Origin: Pseudisothecium myosuroides | Lineage: Eukaryota; Streptophyta; Bryopsida; Hypnales; Lembophyllaceae | Assembly: GCA_951799445.1 (NCBI GenBank) | Contig: OX637295.1 | Location: 9,610,001 to 9,674,000, forward strand | Length of the DNA: 64,000 nucleotides | Direction of reading: 5' to 3' | Part shown: piece by piece, positions 12,314 through 22,300 of the stretch | How positions within the stretch are numbered: position 1 is the first letter of the stretch | How the letters are laid out: every line of letters begins with the position of its first letter | The notes under the pieces: model-generated | Seen by the model: only the letters and a program-made list of their open reading frames with translations | Databases searched by the model: none | Told to the model about the DNA's origin: nothing | Made by a program: the position numbers and the translations under genes

Positions 12314-12550
12314 CATTAGAAGAGATTTGAGGCCTCTAGAGGGCCGTTTCAAGGTTGTTCCCCTTCCCAGTTCCCCTATTCTGAACCAACAGTAATGTTG
12401 TCAATTTTTTTTTCAAACTAAGAAAAAAAAATTCAAAAAATCTGATGTGGCACTCTCTCGGCCACGTCAGATTGCGCATGTGGCAGAGTTCCCAGGCTGG
12501 GAACACCTTGGGAACTTGTAATCTTCCAAGGCCTCAAATCTCTTCTAATG
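12314..12550. mobile_element. MITE with perfect CATTAGAAGAGATTTGAGGC ends
   Basis: 237 bp with perfect terminal inverted repeats of at least 20 bp. The interior includes gggccgtttcaagg near the left end and paired tgatgtggca / ggccacgtcaga blocks. The homologous TTAA-family stretch near 40340-40370 lacks it. The mirror copy is 33111-33347. Confidence 0.85.
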
Positions 12551-13032
12551 TGTAGAAAACCAATTTCAATTTTTATATTTTTGAAAAAAGTGATTTTTTT
12601 ATCTGCCTTGATTGCCCAGCTATGAAAAAAAAGTAACATATTAGGCCATAAATTTTTACTCATATTTCCAAATGTCATGAAATTTAGTGCATATAAAAGA
12701 TATTCCTCGTCCCCACCTTCTATTGAAACTTCAGCCTAAAATATGCAAATCCTCATTCACACGTACCTACCCAAGATTTCTATGTTGCCAAAAAACAAAT
12801 GATGGTCCTTTAGGGGTTAATGTTCCTCATTCTATGGTAGACAAAAGGAAGGTACTCAACAAATCGTCAATTTTTGAGCTTTTGCAATTGGATGTAGTGT
12901 TTGTCTATTGGATTTTTAATTGCTTTCTTCTCAAGGTCCATGACTTATATTTTGTAGTTTGTTGATTGTGTTTGTGCTATTCTTTTGATGAATTTGATAT
13001 TAGTGTTTTGCCTAGATACTACAAGCATGTAG

Positions 13033-13119
13033 TTGGTTAATGTTGTATATGAATATGGTGGTTTTTGTATTGAAGAGGTTGATTTGGTGAGATTAGATCA
13101 TGTCGTACGCTTGGTTTCT
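13033..13119 (+). pseudogene. 5' part of an ORF broken by a CACTA insertion
   Basis: Codons for VNVVYEYGGFCIEEVDLVRL and a few more residues run into the CACTA terminus at 13120. The rest of the frame resumes at 30750 and ends at 30995. The mirror copy at 32296-32628 on the minus strand is uninterrupted (110 codons from a TTG, no ATG start). The protein is not recognised: it is Lys-rich in the middle and ends in a tract including IPIDTRLGWFAMKFQF. It may be an exon rather than a whole gene. Confidence 0.5.
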
Positions 13120-13401
13120 CACTACATGAGATATGGGTGTTCTAAGGAGGAAAGATTAATAAAAAAAATTGCTGAAATTCCTTTTTTTAGAGGTAAAAGG
13201 TCACGTTCGATAAAATAATAAAATAATGTGAAGTGGAAACTGCTTATCGTCACGGGAACTTTGGAAAACACCGCAACCTTGGTCACTACCGTTGGATGGT
13301 TTGTTGAGGTATTCCTGAGTAGTAAAAATGGAAAGAGTTTGTGCAGTGGCAGTTAGGATTTTTCTCGAAGTTGGTTCTCTATTGCAGGATTATTAGCAGG
13401 T

Positions 13402-13632
13402 TGAGCTCAAGGCCTTGAGGATTTGTTCCCTGTTGTACAATCATCCTCAACAACCATAGTGGCCACTGCAACCAAGGTGGAAGCCATTATGGACTTGAGT
13501 TGTCAGTTCTTATCGCTCTCTCGCGCAGTTCTCGGGGTCTTTCGCAAGGCATCTTATTTGTGCCCTCTGATTTTCTCTACTACCAATTTGAGCCATTCAG
13601 TTTTTTTAATCTTTCTCTTAGTGCGTAAGTAG
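13402..13632 (+). pseudogene. Captured exon-like fragment
   Basis: An open frame from about 13412 encodes AQGLEDLFPVVQSSSTTIVA and about 50 more residues, including TKVEAIMDLSCQF. An alternative frame just before it reads VELKALRICSLLYNHP. Base composition and codon quality are clearly better than in the surrounding AT-rich DNA. The helix-like pattern would suit an ARM/HEAT-type protein, but I do not recognise the gene. It lies inside the CACTA element and is probably captured host DNA. Confidence 0.35.
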
Positions 13633-13659
13633 GTTTGTTGTGAACATTCCTTTGTGGGC

Positions 13660-13771
13660 ATTAGCACGAGTGATGTGATGTTGGATGATGAGGTGAAAGA
13701 GGAAAAGGAGATCAAATTGACATCTCTGGATGTTGTCACCAAGTACAAGTGCGGGATTGAGGTCGCTAACA
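13660..13771 (+). pseudogene. Captured first exon of an EBP1 (PA2G4-like) gene
   Basis: From the ATG at 13678 the frame encodes about 31 residues, including EEKEIKLTSLDVVTKYK, and stops at a donor-like A|GTACGT at 13771/13772. The acidic start followed by E-K-E-L-x-LTSP-x-VVTKYK is the N-terminus of ERBB3-binding protein 1 / proliferation-associated 2G4 proteins, methionine-aminopeptidase-fold factors in ribosome biogenesis and growth. The family residues after this point are not found downstream, so only exon 1 was captured. It lies on the plus strand, inside the outer CACTA element. A functional product is unlikely, although it could add an N-terminus to a chimeric transcript. Confidence 0.7.
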
Positions 13772-14210
13772 GTACGTAACTTCTGCGTTTTTTATTTTAG
13801 GGTTTGGTAAAAATGGTGTATGTATTTGGTAGTGCCGATTCGTAATTTTTGGTCATGCATTTGAGTGCCATTGTGCGGTAAATAATTACTTAAAATCGGA
13901 TCTTTTCATAATTGATTGGAAAGAGTGGTGGTCAGAGGAACCTCCGACCCCCGCACCTCACCCCCTGAAGTCTATAGTTGTCTCACTTTACTTCTGATTT
14001 TGCAGATGTATACTACTACCTAAAGCATCTGTTGCGATGACTTCTTTGGCTAATGTTGAAAATTGACTTTTTAAGGTAGGTTCACATTGGGTGTTACGTA
14101 AACATGCCAGGTTTTATGTAATATGGCCCTCTATTTGTAAATTTATCCATTTCACACTTTTAAAACTGGCTCCCCAATTTTTCAAAGAAAGCTCTGTTAT
14201 GTATTGCAAA

Positions 14211-14365
14211 GGTGTTCACATATGCATTCTTTTTTTTGTCCAGACGTCCTACCTGGCACATAGCAATTGATGAGACGACGAGGTGTTCACATATGCGTTC
14301 TTTTTTTCGTCCAGACATCCTACCTAGCACTTAACAATTGATAAGACGACAAGGTGTTCAGACCA
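14211..14365. repeat. 71-bp tandem repeat, 2.2 copies
   Basis: The unit ggtgttcacatatgc...gagacgac starts at 14211, 14282 and (partial) 14353, so the period is exactly 71 bp. The copies differ by a few substitutions. It lies just upstream of the exon pair at 14364-14507. Confidence 0.9.
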
Positions 14366-14507
14366 CGATGTTAAGCTTTGTAATCCTTTGAAACTGTATC
14401 AAGGTAGGCCCCCTTGCTCTATGTGCATTGCCACAGTTTGTATTGTGGCTGGTAGTGCCTCCGAGTTTGAACTCTTCATGATGCAGAGAGAAATCGCCAA
14501 CTTTCCG
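14364..14507 (+). pseudogene. Two captured exons with intact splice sites
   Basis: Exon A (14364-14403) encodes HDVKLCNPLKLYQ and ends at G|GTAGGC. A 33-bp AT-poor gap ends in CCACAG; exon B (14437-14507) continues the frame as VCIVAGSASEFELFMMQREI and a few residues, ending at CCG|GTACTT. A 33-base intron is too short for normal plant splicing, so this may be a shortened intron or chance. The protein is not recognised. It is on the same strand as the EBP1 fragment and inside the CACTA element. Confidence 0.4.
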
Positions 14508-15408
14508 GTACTTCTTCAACTCTTTTGTTTAGCTTGTCCACTCCTGCACCGTGTTGTGTAACTGTACATTTCCGTCTTGTACAGTCTTGCGTACCTTAAT
14601 TTTGAGTTCAAAATGAAAATTTAATAACAAATTGTAACCGCCATATAAGCTCCTTGGATGTTGCAATTGTTCAATTTGCAATGCACACAATTCTCAATTG
14701 AAATCTTTGTGCACTGAGGTCGCTAGTAAACTACTGCACTACTTGCTCTAACTTACCTTTTAGAATAATTGCCTACAAAGAAAATGACAATGACTGTTGT
14801 TCAGAGTGCAGAAACGGATTGTACATGGGACATAAGAAGCCGTGGAGGGATTGAAAATAGGCAGGAGCAATGATTATTTCAAGCTTCCAAGATGCAGCTT
14901 CCACTTCCTACTTGGCACCGATATCCATATTTTGTGAACATTTAGCCACTGCAAAAAACCGCAGGTCTTGTTGAAGATTTTGACACTGCTCTTTGCTAGT
15001 GCAAGTACGAGAGAGACACTACAAAAGAGCGCAACGATCTCGCTGGCATCTTCGTTTGAGCTTGATTTTGTAATTATGTAAGTGTGATAGTACATCCCAA
15101 TATTACCGCCAATTGCGCAGTACCTTTGGAGCAAAGAGCGCTCTTATGTGCAGCTCCACGAAGGTTCGGGAGGTTAGAGCACCCCCATGTGTGAACAAAT
15201 TGAAAAAAAAGTTAAGTAATATCGGTCCTAGACTCTACTTAGCACTCACTGCGTACCAACCTTTATCCATTTCTTGAAGCTTTAAAGGCAGGTGTCTTGC
15301 AATAGTAAATTTGTTAAACTTGCATGAGCTATTTTTGTATGTATTGGACTATGATACAATATGCTTGAGGTCATGTTGATTTCTCATATACTTTGTTAGT
15401 TGGTTCAG
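14508..15408. other. CACTA interior, no clear gene
   Basis: Mixed-composition DNA between captured fragments. A minus-strand frame at 14874-15134 (86 codons) has moderate complexity but no family I recognise. At 15174 a TTAGAGCACCCCC string resembles one end of a Tourist-like MITE without a partner end. Confidence 0.4.
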
Positions 15409-15513
15409 GAGGAGGGTGGATCTACTTCAAATCCAACAGTTGTGAGGCCTTGCATTGCAGCTCTTGGATGTCTGACACTGGAATTTTGCAAGCATCGTAC
15501 AACTCTTGTGCAG
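15409..15513 (+). pseudogene. Captured exon, ARM/HEAT-like
   Basis: After an acceptor-like TGGTTCAG the 35-codon frame encodes TSNPTVVRPCIAALGCLTLE and then FCKHRTTLVQ, ending at CAG|GTTTCT. The amphipathic helix pattern is like that of ARM/HEAT proteins (RRP12-like proteins are one candidate), but the match is weak. It is in the same orientation as the neighbouring fragments and could belong to the same captured gene. Confidence 0.45.
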
Positions 15514-15999
15514 GTTTCTCATATAATACCTAAAGTCCCGATTTGAGGCAGAGTTAAGTTAGTTTGTTGTAATTCTAATGGGTCCCAATGCTGTTAGATC
15601 ATTTTGGCCATAGTACATGTATAATAGACAAGATGTACTCTAGAATGTACTCGTTGGGCGCATATGATGGAATTGCTTGACTTATTGGATTTTCAACTCC
15701 TTATCTTAGTTTTGAACTATGTAACCTTGACTTAAAATACTATTGCAATTTTTTGATAATTATGTGGACACTAAAACTTTGTAATTATGTCTATTGTCCT
15801 ATGCACCAATATTAGGAGAAAGTGTTTTGAGTATTAGTGCAACTAAGTTCATCTACGTGTGTTGACATCCACGCGGCAACACAAGGTGAATTGCAAAATA
15901 TCCTTCTGTCGTTCTTCCCTAAAAAGCTTTTGGACAGACACTTTAGTTTGAGATGCACCGAATTTTGGTGCTAACATTTTGACCTCAATTTTCTGCAAG

Positions 16000-16019
16000 T
16001 ATGCTTGGTGGATTATTCT
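16000..16019 (+). pseudogene. Captured exon split by the inner CACTA element (5' piece)
   Basis: Reading from 16000, TAT GCT TGG TGG ATT ATT CT joins to T GAA TCC at 24181 once the inner CACTA element and one TCT copy are removed. The joined frame reads YAWWIILESNSKALSEWNPK and continues ILKIIIECSVFSIY before a stop near 24267. The restored frame is good evidence that the inner element landed in pre-existing coding sequence. The protein is not identified. Confidence 0.5.
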
Positions 16020-16900
16020 CACTACAAGAAAATGAGTGTTTTATGACTGCAAAATATGACTGTGTTGAGTCATAAAATTTGAAAATATGACTCCGCCGGA
16101 AATCACTGTAGATGACTCGCAATATGACTACGCCCAGTCATTATCGACGAGTCATATTTTCAGTCATATGGGTTTGGGGGTATAATTAACCATATTTAGC
16201 CGTATTTTGCCAATGTGGCATATACGTTGACTATCCTTGGAGGCTTGACTTTCTCATGACCTGCCCAGGTAAATTAAAAAAAGCCTACGTGGAATATGAC
16301 TGTGGAATATGACTCTGTTCAGTCATATTTTTGGCTGATGTGGAATATGACTGTAGTGAGTCATATTTTGGTTGACGTGGCATATGACTACGGTGAGTCA
16401 TATTTTTTGTTGATGCGGAATATGACTTTTGTGAGTCATATTTTTTGTTGACATAAGAAGTGACTCTTGTGAGTCATATTTTTGTTGATGTGATGCGGAA
16501 TATGACTTTTGTGAGTCATATTTTTTGTTGATATAAGAAGTGACTCTTGTGAGTCATATTTTTGTTGATGTGATGCAGAATATGACTTTTGTGAGTCATA
16601 TTTTTTATTGATATAAGAAGTGACTCTTGTGAGTCATATTTTTTGTTGATGTAGAAAATGACTCTCATGAGTCATATTCACTACTCATATTTTTTGATTA
16701 TTTGATTTATGACTCGTATGAGTCATATTTTTGGCTAATGTAGTAGTTCACATAGAATATTACTAGTAATATTATGATTAAATGTAGTCATATTTTCAAA
16801 AGTATAGAGTTACTTTTTGGCATGACTTTGAGCATTATGTGACTACAGCCAGTCATATTTGGGCCAAGATTTTTTGTGAAATATGACTCAAGCATATGAT
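16020..16900. repeat. Left subterminal ATATGACT/AGTCATAT array
   Basis: More than 25 copies of ATATGACT or its reverse complement occur here, often as head-to-head pairs (aatatgacttttgtgagtcatatt). Part of it is a higher-order 80-bp tandem repeat with ataagaagtgactcttg at 16453, 16533 and 16613. The opposite end of the element (23810-24160) has the same motif at lower density. Confidence 0.9.
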
Positions 16901-17479
16901 ATATTTAAAATAAAAGAGAGTCACATTTCTTAGATTTGTGTGAGTGGTTTGTAATTAGAATACGTGAGGTTTATAATAGCTTCAATAATAAATTATAGTC
17001 ACATTTTTCATACATTCTAATTAAATGAACATGATGCATTGCAATTATGCATCAATATGGGTTAGTAGCTAAATAAGAGACTCCATCCAATTAAAAATGA
17101 GTACTTATGATTTTTGAGATGCACAAGAGGCAATTATATTAGAGAATTAAACTACAAGAAATGATGTGACTTTTCTCAATGACATTTATTTGTCACTAAC
17201 ACAAAACATATCACAATGACACTGTATAAATGTATCTTTTCACATGCTTATAGGACCTATATTCCTTACAAAAATGTGAAGATGTTGCCTCTTTGGTGTT
17301 GCAAGTAGCCTTCAATAACTTCATTCCAGCTTGGTGCCTACATGAACAATCAAGGAGGTTAATTTGTAGTGAATGAACAATATAGTTCAACCTTCAAAGT
17401 TTTAAGGCAACACAAAATATGAAGCGCAAGTTTAAGATAAGAAAGAGCCATAACCACTATATCTCTAGAAATCGCAAAT

Positions 17480-18050
17480 AAATAGGAAGAAAGAATAACA
17501 ATGGTTATAGAGAGAACAAGAAACAATAGGCGGCAAGTGCTAAGAGGTAAGATGCAACAAAAAGCAAGAATGAAGATGCAACAAGAAGCACAATTTAAGA
17601 TGCAAGAAATTGCAACAAATAACAAGAAGAAGCAAGAACTAAGATGCAATAAGAAGCATTAGGAAGCATGAATTAATATGCAACAACAAGAAATTAAAGC
17701 AAACAACAAAGAAGCAACAAGAACTAAGAGGTAACAAGAGGACACTAAAAGCAAAGAGCAAGAACTAAGAGGCAATAAGAGGCAAAAGCTAGTAAGCAAC
17801 AAGATGCAAGAATTAAGAAGCAAAAACAAACAAGATCTAAAAGGTATTAATAAGAAGCAGACTCTAAAAAGCAACAAGAAACAAGAGCTAAAAGGTAACA
17901 AGAAGCAAAACCTAAAAGGCAACAAGAAACAAGGACTAAGAGGCAACAAGAAATAAGAACTAAGAAACAACAACAAACAAGAACTAAGAGGCAACAACAA
18001 ACAAGAGCTAAGAAACAATAACAAACAAGAGCTAAAAGAAGCAAAAATAG
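17480..18050. repeat. Purine-rich degenerate minisatellite
   Basis: The plus strand is almost free of C and T in long stretches and consists of variants of aacaagaactaagaggc with a period of about 20 bp. The minus strand therefore has long Leu/Cys/Ser-rich open frames (17659-18054 and a second overlapping frame) that are products of the repeat and not genes. The strand asymmetry could favour triplex or R-loop formation. Confidence 0.8.
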
Positions 18051-18056
18051 CCAAAT

Positions 18057-18260
18057 GGCGGCTAGGGTTTCAAAACCCTAAATCAGTGGCAGCTAGGGTT
18101 TTAAAACCCTAGTCATGTGACTTGTTCCAGTCATGCACATGACTAGCTCTAGTCATGTGACTTGTTTGAGTCATGCACATGACTTGCTCTAGTCATGTGG
18201 CTTGTTTTAGTCATGTACATGATTGGCTCTAGTCATGGAACTTGCTTCAATTATGCAATT
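18057..18260. repeat. Palindrome and exact 40-bp tandem repeat
   Basis: A perfect 20-bp palindrome, CTAGGGTTTTAAAACCCTAG, lies at 18093-18112. The string agtcatgtg(a/g)cttgttt then recurs at 18111, 18151, 18191 and 18231 (period 40), each unit holding an agtcatg...catgact inverted pair. Its agtcat core resembles the subterminal motif of the CACTA element. Confidence 0.85.
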
Positions 18261-19544
18261 GACCGGTATGACTATATTAAGCAAGTAAGCTATTTTAACA
18301 ATCAAATTTGATCCAATGGATATATTGATACTATAACTCTACAAAATGCATGAAGGGGAGTTGCAAAGTCTTAAGCACCCTACAATTATGGCAAAAAAAA
18401 GACATATAAGGAGATGCCATGCGCCTGTCACAATATCTACGTCCATGTACAAAGAGTAAACAAGAGTGAAAATATTTGATAGAGGCACTATTTAAAAGCA
18501 TCTTTGAAGCAAATAAAAGATTCACGCTTTTATAATCTATATCCTTGTAAGAACATCCAAACGACCATCTGTTCATCTTTTGATTGCATTACGAGCGCGC
18601 GCGCTTACAATAAGCTTCAATCTTCATATGAACAATTTTGTGACTTCTGTAGGGCCTATAGAAACCTTCCATTAATGTGGCTTGTATGACATTGCTGAGA
18701 ACCTTTCTAAGAAAGAAACAAACTTCAATACATGACATATATGAGTGTTTTTTCTATATCCTTGAAATAAAACATGCACATCCATGTTCTTTGTTGTTGG
18801 GCTTCAAATCTTAAGTTGGATATTTAAGTATTGTTCAATTGGCATTCTAAACAATGAACAAGTATTTTCTAATAATAAAATATAAGTAGTTCACATCTTA
18901 ACTAAAATTGATACAAATTGCTAAAGTTAGAGGTTTTGGATGGTTTTGGCCCCAGGAAGATCATTATCGATTTTGAAAAAACTACATGAGTTAAAAAATA
19001 GGGTTCATTTAATTCAAAGCGGGAAAATTTTATGTAATATGTAGGGCTACTATAGGGTCTATGAAATGCTACATATGCTATTATATGTAAATTAGGCTAT
19101 GTAAAAACATCATGTAGTAGGAATTTTTATTAACAAGTTAGCCTTAATAAATAGAGGCCATGCAAATTTTTCACATTACAATGAGTATAGGCGTAGACAA
19201 ATAATTTCATGTGGATGATGAATGAACATAGTCAAGAAAATCAGCAATGAAGGGGTTTGACTGAAATTGTACCATGGTACTAGTAGCATTTGTATACTGA
19301 TATATCAAAAAAATAAAATGTAAATGTAAGACATTAATCAAAAGTGACAAAATTTGTCACATTGCATAAATAGGGAGGTTTATCTTAGTGGGTTCAACGA
19401 ACTGAAAATTATACAACACAAGGATAAAATTTATAGTCCATTTTACTCTAAAATTTGAAGTCGTATGTGTTAATCACACTCATATTGAATGAAATATTCA
19501 TAGGGTAATTTCAGTACTAGGGATTCTAAAGTGGTCAATGTTAT
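18261..19544. other. Inner CACTA interior, no gene seen
   Basis: AT-rich sequence with short random-looking ORFs. A short alternating GC tract (gagcgcgcgcgctt) lies near 18594. Nothing else recognised. Confidence 0.4.
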
Positions 19545-20410
19545 TACCCCCTGAAGGCTAAAGGGTATTTAGAAGAGGAAAAAATCCAAAACTGCCAATT
19601 TTTTATACATTTGAGTTATTCGTAAAGTACACTAAACCGGGGTTTAAACCCATGAGTTTTGTGAAAAAGCCGGTTGAGTTAAAAAGTCAAAATAAAAGTG
19701 GGTATGAAACTTATTTTTCCATCAAAATGGTGCCTAAGAAAGTTTGGTCCCCACTTTTGAAGTCATGTGACATAAGTATCTTGCAAAATAGTTTGACGCT
19801 TCAACTACAGTTGCCTTCTCAACTTCAAAAAAAGTCATGCCCAAAGTGGGGTTGACTTTACAAATAACTCTATTGTCCAAAATAAAAAAGTGACTTTTGT
19901 TTTTAATTACAACCATCAAAAATTGTATTAAATAATTAAGGCAATGAATTGAAAAAAATTCATCCCATTTGACCATGTGGATTGAAAGATCATAAAGTTT
20001 GAAGTAAATTTTTTTTTCCATTCCTACAAACTAGGGTCAAGGGACTTGGAGCCTTCTTGGAGTCAAATTTTTAGTCTACACAAAAATGAAGATTTTGACT
20101 ACTTATAAGTATATGATGTTAGTTTTACTCAAAAAATAATTCAAAAGCAAATATGGAGCTTAGCTTACTCTAAATCAACCTACAATGAAAGGAGATTAAG
20201 TACATTGGCAATATACAAATCATTTTTTTGAGGATTTCTTGTGCAATGAGGGAATTTTTTAATTTAAAATACAAATGGTAAAAAATTAGAGATAAACATT
20301 TGGAATATATGGGAAAAATTTCAAAAACTTTGATTGTACATATTGCAAGATAATAAGGCTTGAGATTAGAAGAAAATGTTTTTTCTCAAAACCACCCCAA
20401 CATAGCTAAC
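19545..20410. repeat. Dispersed repeat, copy 1 (second copy at 44312)
   Basis: Long shared blocks with 44312-44930 in the same orientation include gagccttcttgg, tctacacaaaaatga, agcaaatatgga, cttgtgcaatgag, aaacatttggaat and accNccccaacatagc. Overall similarity looks near 75-80% by eye. No terminal repeats were identified; the element type is unknown. Here it lies inside the inner CACTA element. Confidence 0.7.
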
Positions 20411-20919
20411 AAAATTTGACTCTTCCTAGAATGTGATGTGAGAACTAAATTTATTTTTTGAAAATTGTATGTCATATTTTATTAGTTATATAAATGCCAA
20501 ATATCAATAGTTGATGAGAGTTTCTGCAAAAGATGCTCCAAAGATGTCCAAATTCACCAAGTTGACAAAAAAATTTAGGGCAGGATAAAATTAGATTCCC
20601 ACTATGGGGGTACAATTTTACATCTTGTGTCAAAATTTTGTGAACATCTGACCAAAATTAACTTCATAGGATAATGTGTGTATAGGCAATTACTACCTCT
20701 TTTGAGGTGATAGTGATAGTGTAAAACCATGCATAAATGCAATAGTCGGGTAGTCAAAGAATAATTTTTGTACATGTGGCACATCATAAATTCATAATTG
20801 GTCGGAAATGATTTTCATTTCCTTATATTGCATCTCACGTATAACACAAAACACGAGAAGTGTTTCAATGGTCATTATTACATTAAAAGACTATTGAGCA
20901 ATCTACTGCAACTTGTAGC

Positions 20920-21105
20920 CTAAACGAGAACGACAGCTCCTTGCAAATGAAAGAACCTCAACTCAAATTCAATGCTCAAATCTTCATCGCATTTAGTGCT
21001 CTCCAATCTTCTGAAGTCTTCTTGAGTCCAATTGTGGAGAAATCTGCAGAATTGTCGTTCATAAAACCTCTCTGCAAACTGAGGCCAAATCCCATCTTCA
21101 AACAA
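20920..21105 (-). pseudogene. Possible coding fragment, minus strand
   Basis: A 61-codon frame starting MFEDGIWPQFAERFYERQF and followed by CRFLHNWTQEDFRRLES has a complex residue mix unlike the surrounding AT-rich frames. A second such frame lies at 21606-21842 (includes DRQERIVTLIVALSLKIEG). They could be remains of one captured gene or of transposase exons on the minus strand of the inner CACTA. No family recognised. Confidence 0.3.
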
Positions 21106-21605
21106 AAGGAAAGCTTTTAATAAAGCAACAAATTCAAAATTGACAGAAAAAATAGATCGTAGTTAATATCCATATGTGTCTATTGGTCGTTGAGGCAAAT
21201 CCTTGAATAAAACTTGAATATTTTGGAATTGAATTTCATTGCTTTGTTCAAGTTCATTGCAATAAGGAGAGCACATTTGCCACAATTAAGTTCAGTGGAC
21301 TCCGTCGGCCCAACATTTAGAAACCGAAATTCCACAAAGTCACAATCAAACTCTAGCCAGCTGTGCCTAATTTTTGATCACAAGCACCAATAGCTAAAAA
21401 AATTCTCTTAAAAGATAAAGAATCAAAAGAAATAATGCATCCATGTCTCTAAGTCATTTGTGCTTCAATCCAATTTTTTTTATTCAATTGTTGTATAATT
21501 TTTTTAATAAACTATTCAAAATAAAAAGAAGTTTTAGCCTTGTCGTAGCTACTTGGAATTATCAAAAATCCAAATTGAAAAAGATTGAAGAAGAAACATG
21601 AAACT

Positions 21606-21842
21606 TCAATTGGAAAAATTAAGCCAATGAATCTCATTCATGGAAAGCACTTGCTTGCGCTCCTGGATGTATCCATCTACAATGCCTTCAATCTTCAATG
21701 ACAATGCCACAATCAATGTCACAATCCTTTCCTGTCGATCATTATCAAATTTTGGAGCAGCAAGCAAGTGCAACATGATGGAATTGAATACACTGACTAG
21801 GCCACAAGATTGCAAGATTATATCACTGGAGACCCCATTCAT
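21606..21842 (-). pseudogene. Possible coding fragment, minus strand
   Basis: A 78-codon frame of balanced composition, including IILQSCGLVSVFNSIMLHLL and IVDGYIQERKQVLSMNEIHW. It is helix-rich in appearance and shares strand and context with the fragment at 20920-21105. No known family is apparent; it may be captured DNA or a decayed transposase part. Confidence 0.3.
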
Positions 21843-22119
21843 AAGTTTCTTGAAAATTTCTTTGTTTTGGTTGCTTCTGAACTTTATTAAAACTTATGGA
21901 ATTCAAAAAATCTCCTCAGTGACCTTATTGCACAATCTCCTCAAATCACAAGCAAAAATTTCTTGTCTATACACATCATCCTATATATTCACATAGAATC
22001 TCTCCAAATTGTCCGAGACACTCAAGCAATTGCATCAATTCACTTTGAGGCGCAAGGATATACATGTGCGCGTGTCTGTTATTCCATTTGTACTGATGGT
22101 TTTTTCTTCAAGTCCAATC

Positions 22120-22300
22120 GCACGGCACCAAGGGCATTGTTTTCTTTTTGAATCGCACGATTGCTGATTTTGCAAAAAGGGGGTTATTTGTTTTCTTTTT
22201 GAATCGCACGGCCATTGATTTTTCAAAGGAAGGGGGGTTATTGTTTTCTTTTCAAATCTCACGGTTGTTGATTTATCAAAGGGGGGATTTCTAAGGCAAA
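22120..22300. repeat. About 51-bp tandem repeat, three copies
   Basis: gttttctttttgaatcgcacg and its variant ttttcaaatctcacg recur with anchors near 22150, 22201 and 22253, followed each time by (a)ttg(c/a)tgattttNcaaa and a run of G. It is responsible for the repeated CDSKRKQ residues in the antisense frame. Confidence 0.75.

Larger units (their letters stand above)
11422..13119. repeat. Large inverted repeat, left arm (outer part)
   Basis: This segment is an almost exact reverse complement of 32542-34239; paired positions sum to 45661. Sampled stretches are identical, with a few substitutions (for example gtacgc against agacgc near 13104). The arm carries three MITEs and the end of a TTAA-family element (TTAA at 12817-12820). 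It stops abruptly at 13119, where a CACTA element is inserted, and resumes at 30750. Confidence 0.95.

Noticed and set aside
12433..12965. Two frames (81 and 92 codons) repeated identically at 32696-33228
   Set aside because: Their duplication is due to the inverted repeat, and the sequence is MITE and TTAA-element DNA, so conservation is not evidence of coding.
17152..17220. Another CACTA end (aaactacaagaaatgatgtg)
   Set aside because: The first base is not C, there is no partner end and no target duplication.
17659..18054. 131-codon Leu/Cys/Ser-rich frame resembling a membrane protein
   Set aside because: Produced by the purine-rich minisatellite; a second overlapping frame gives similar low-complexity output.
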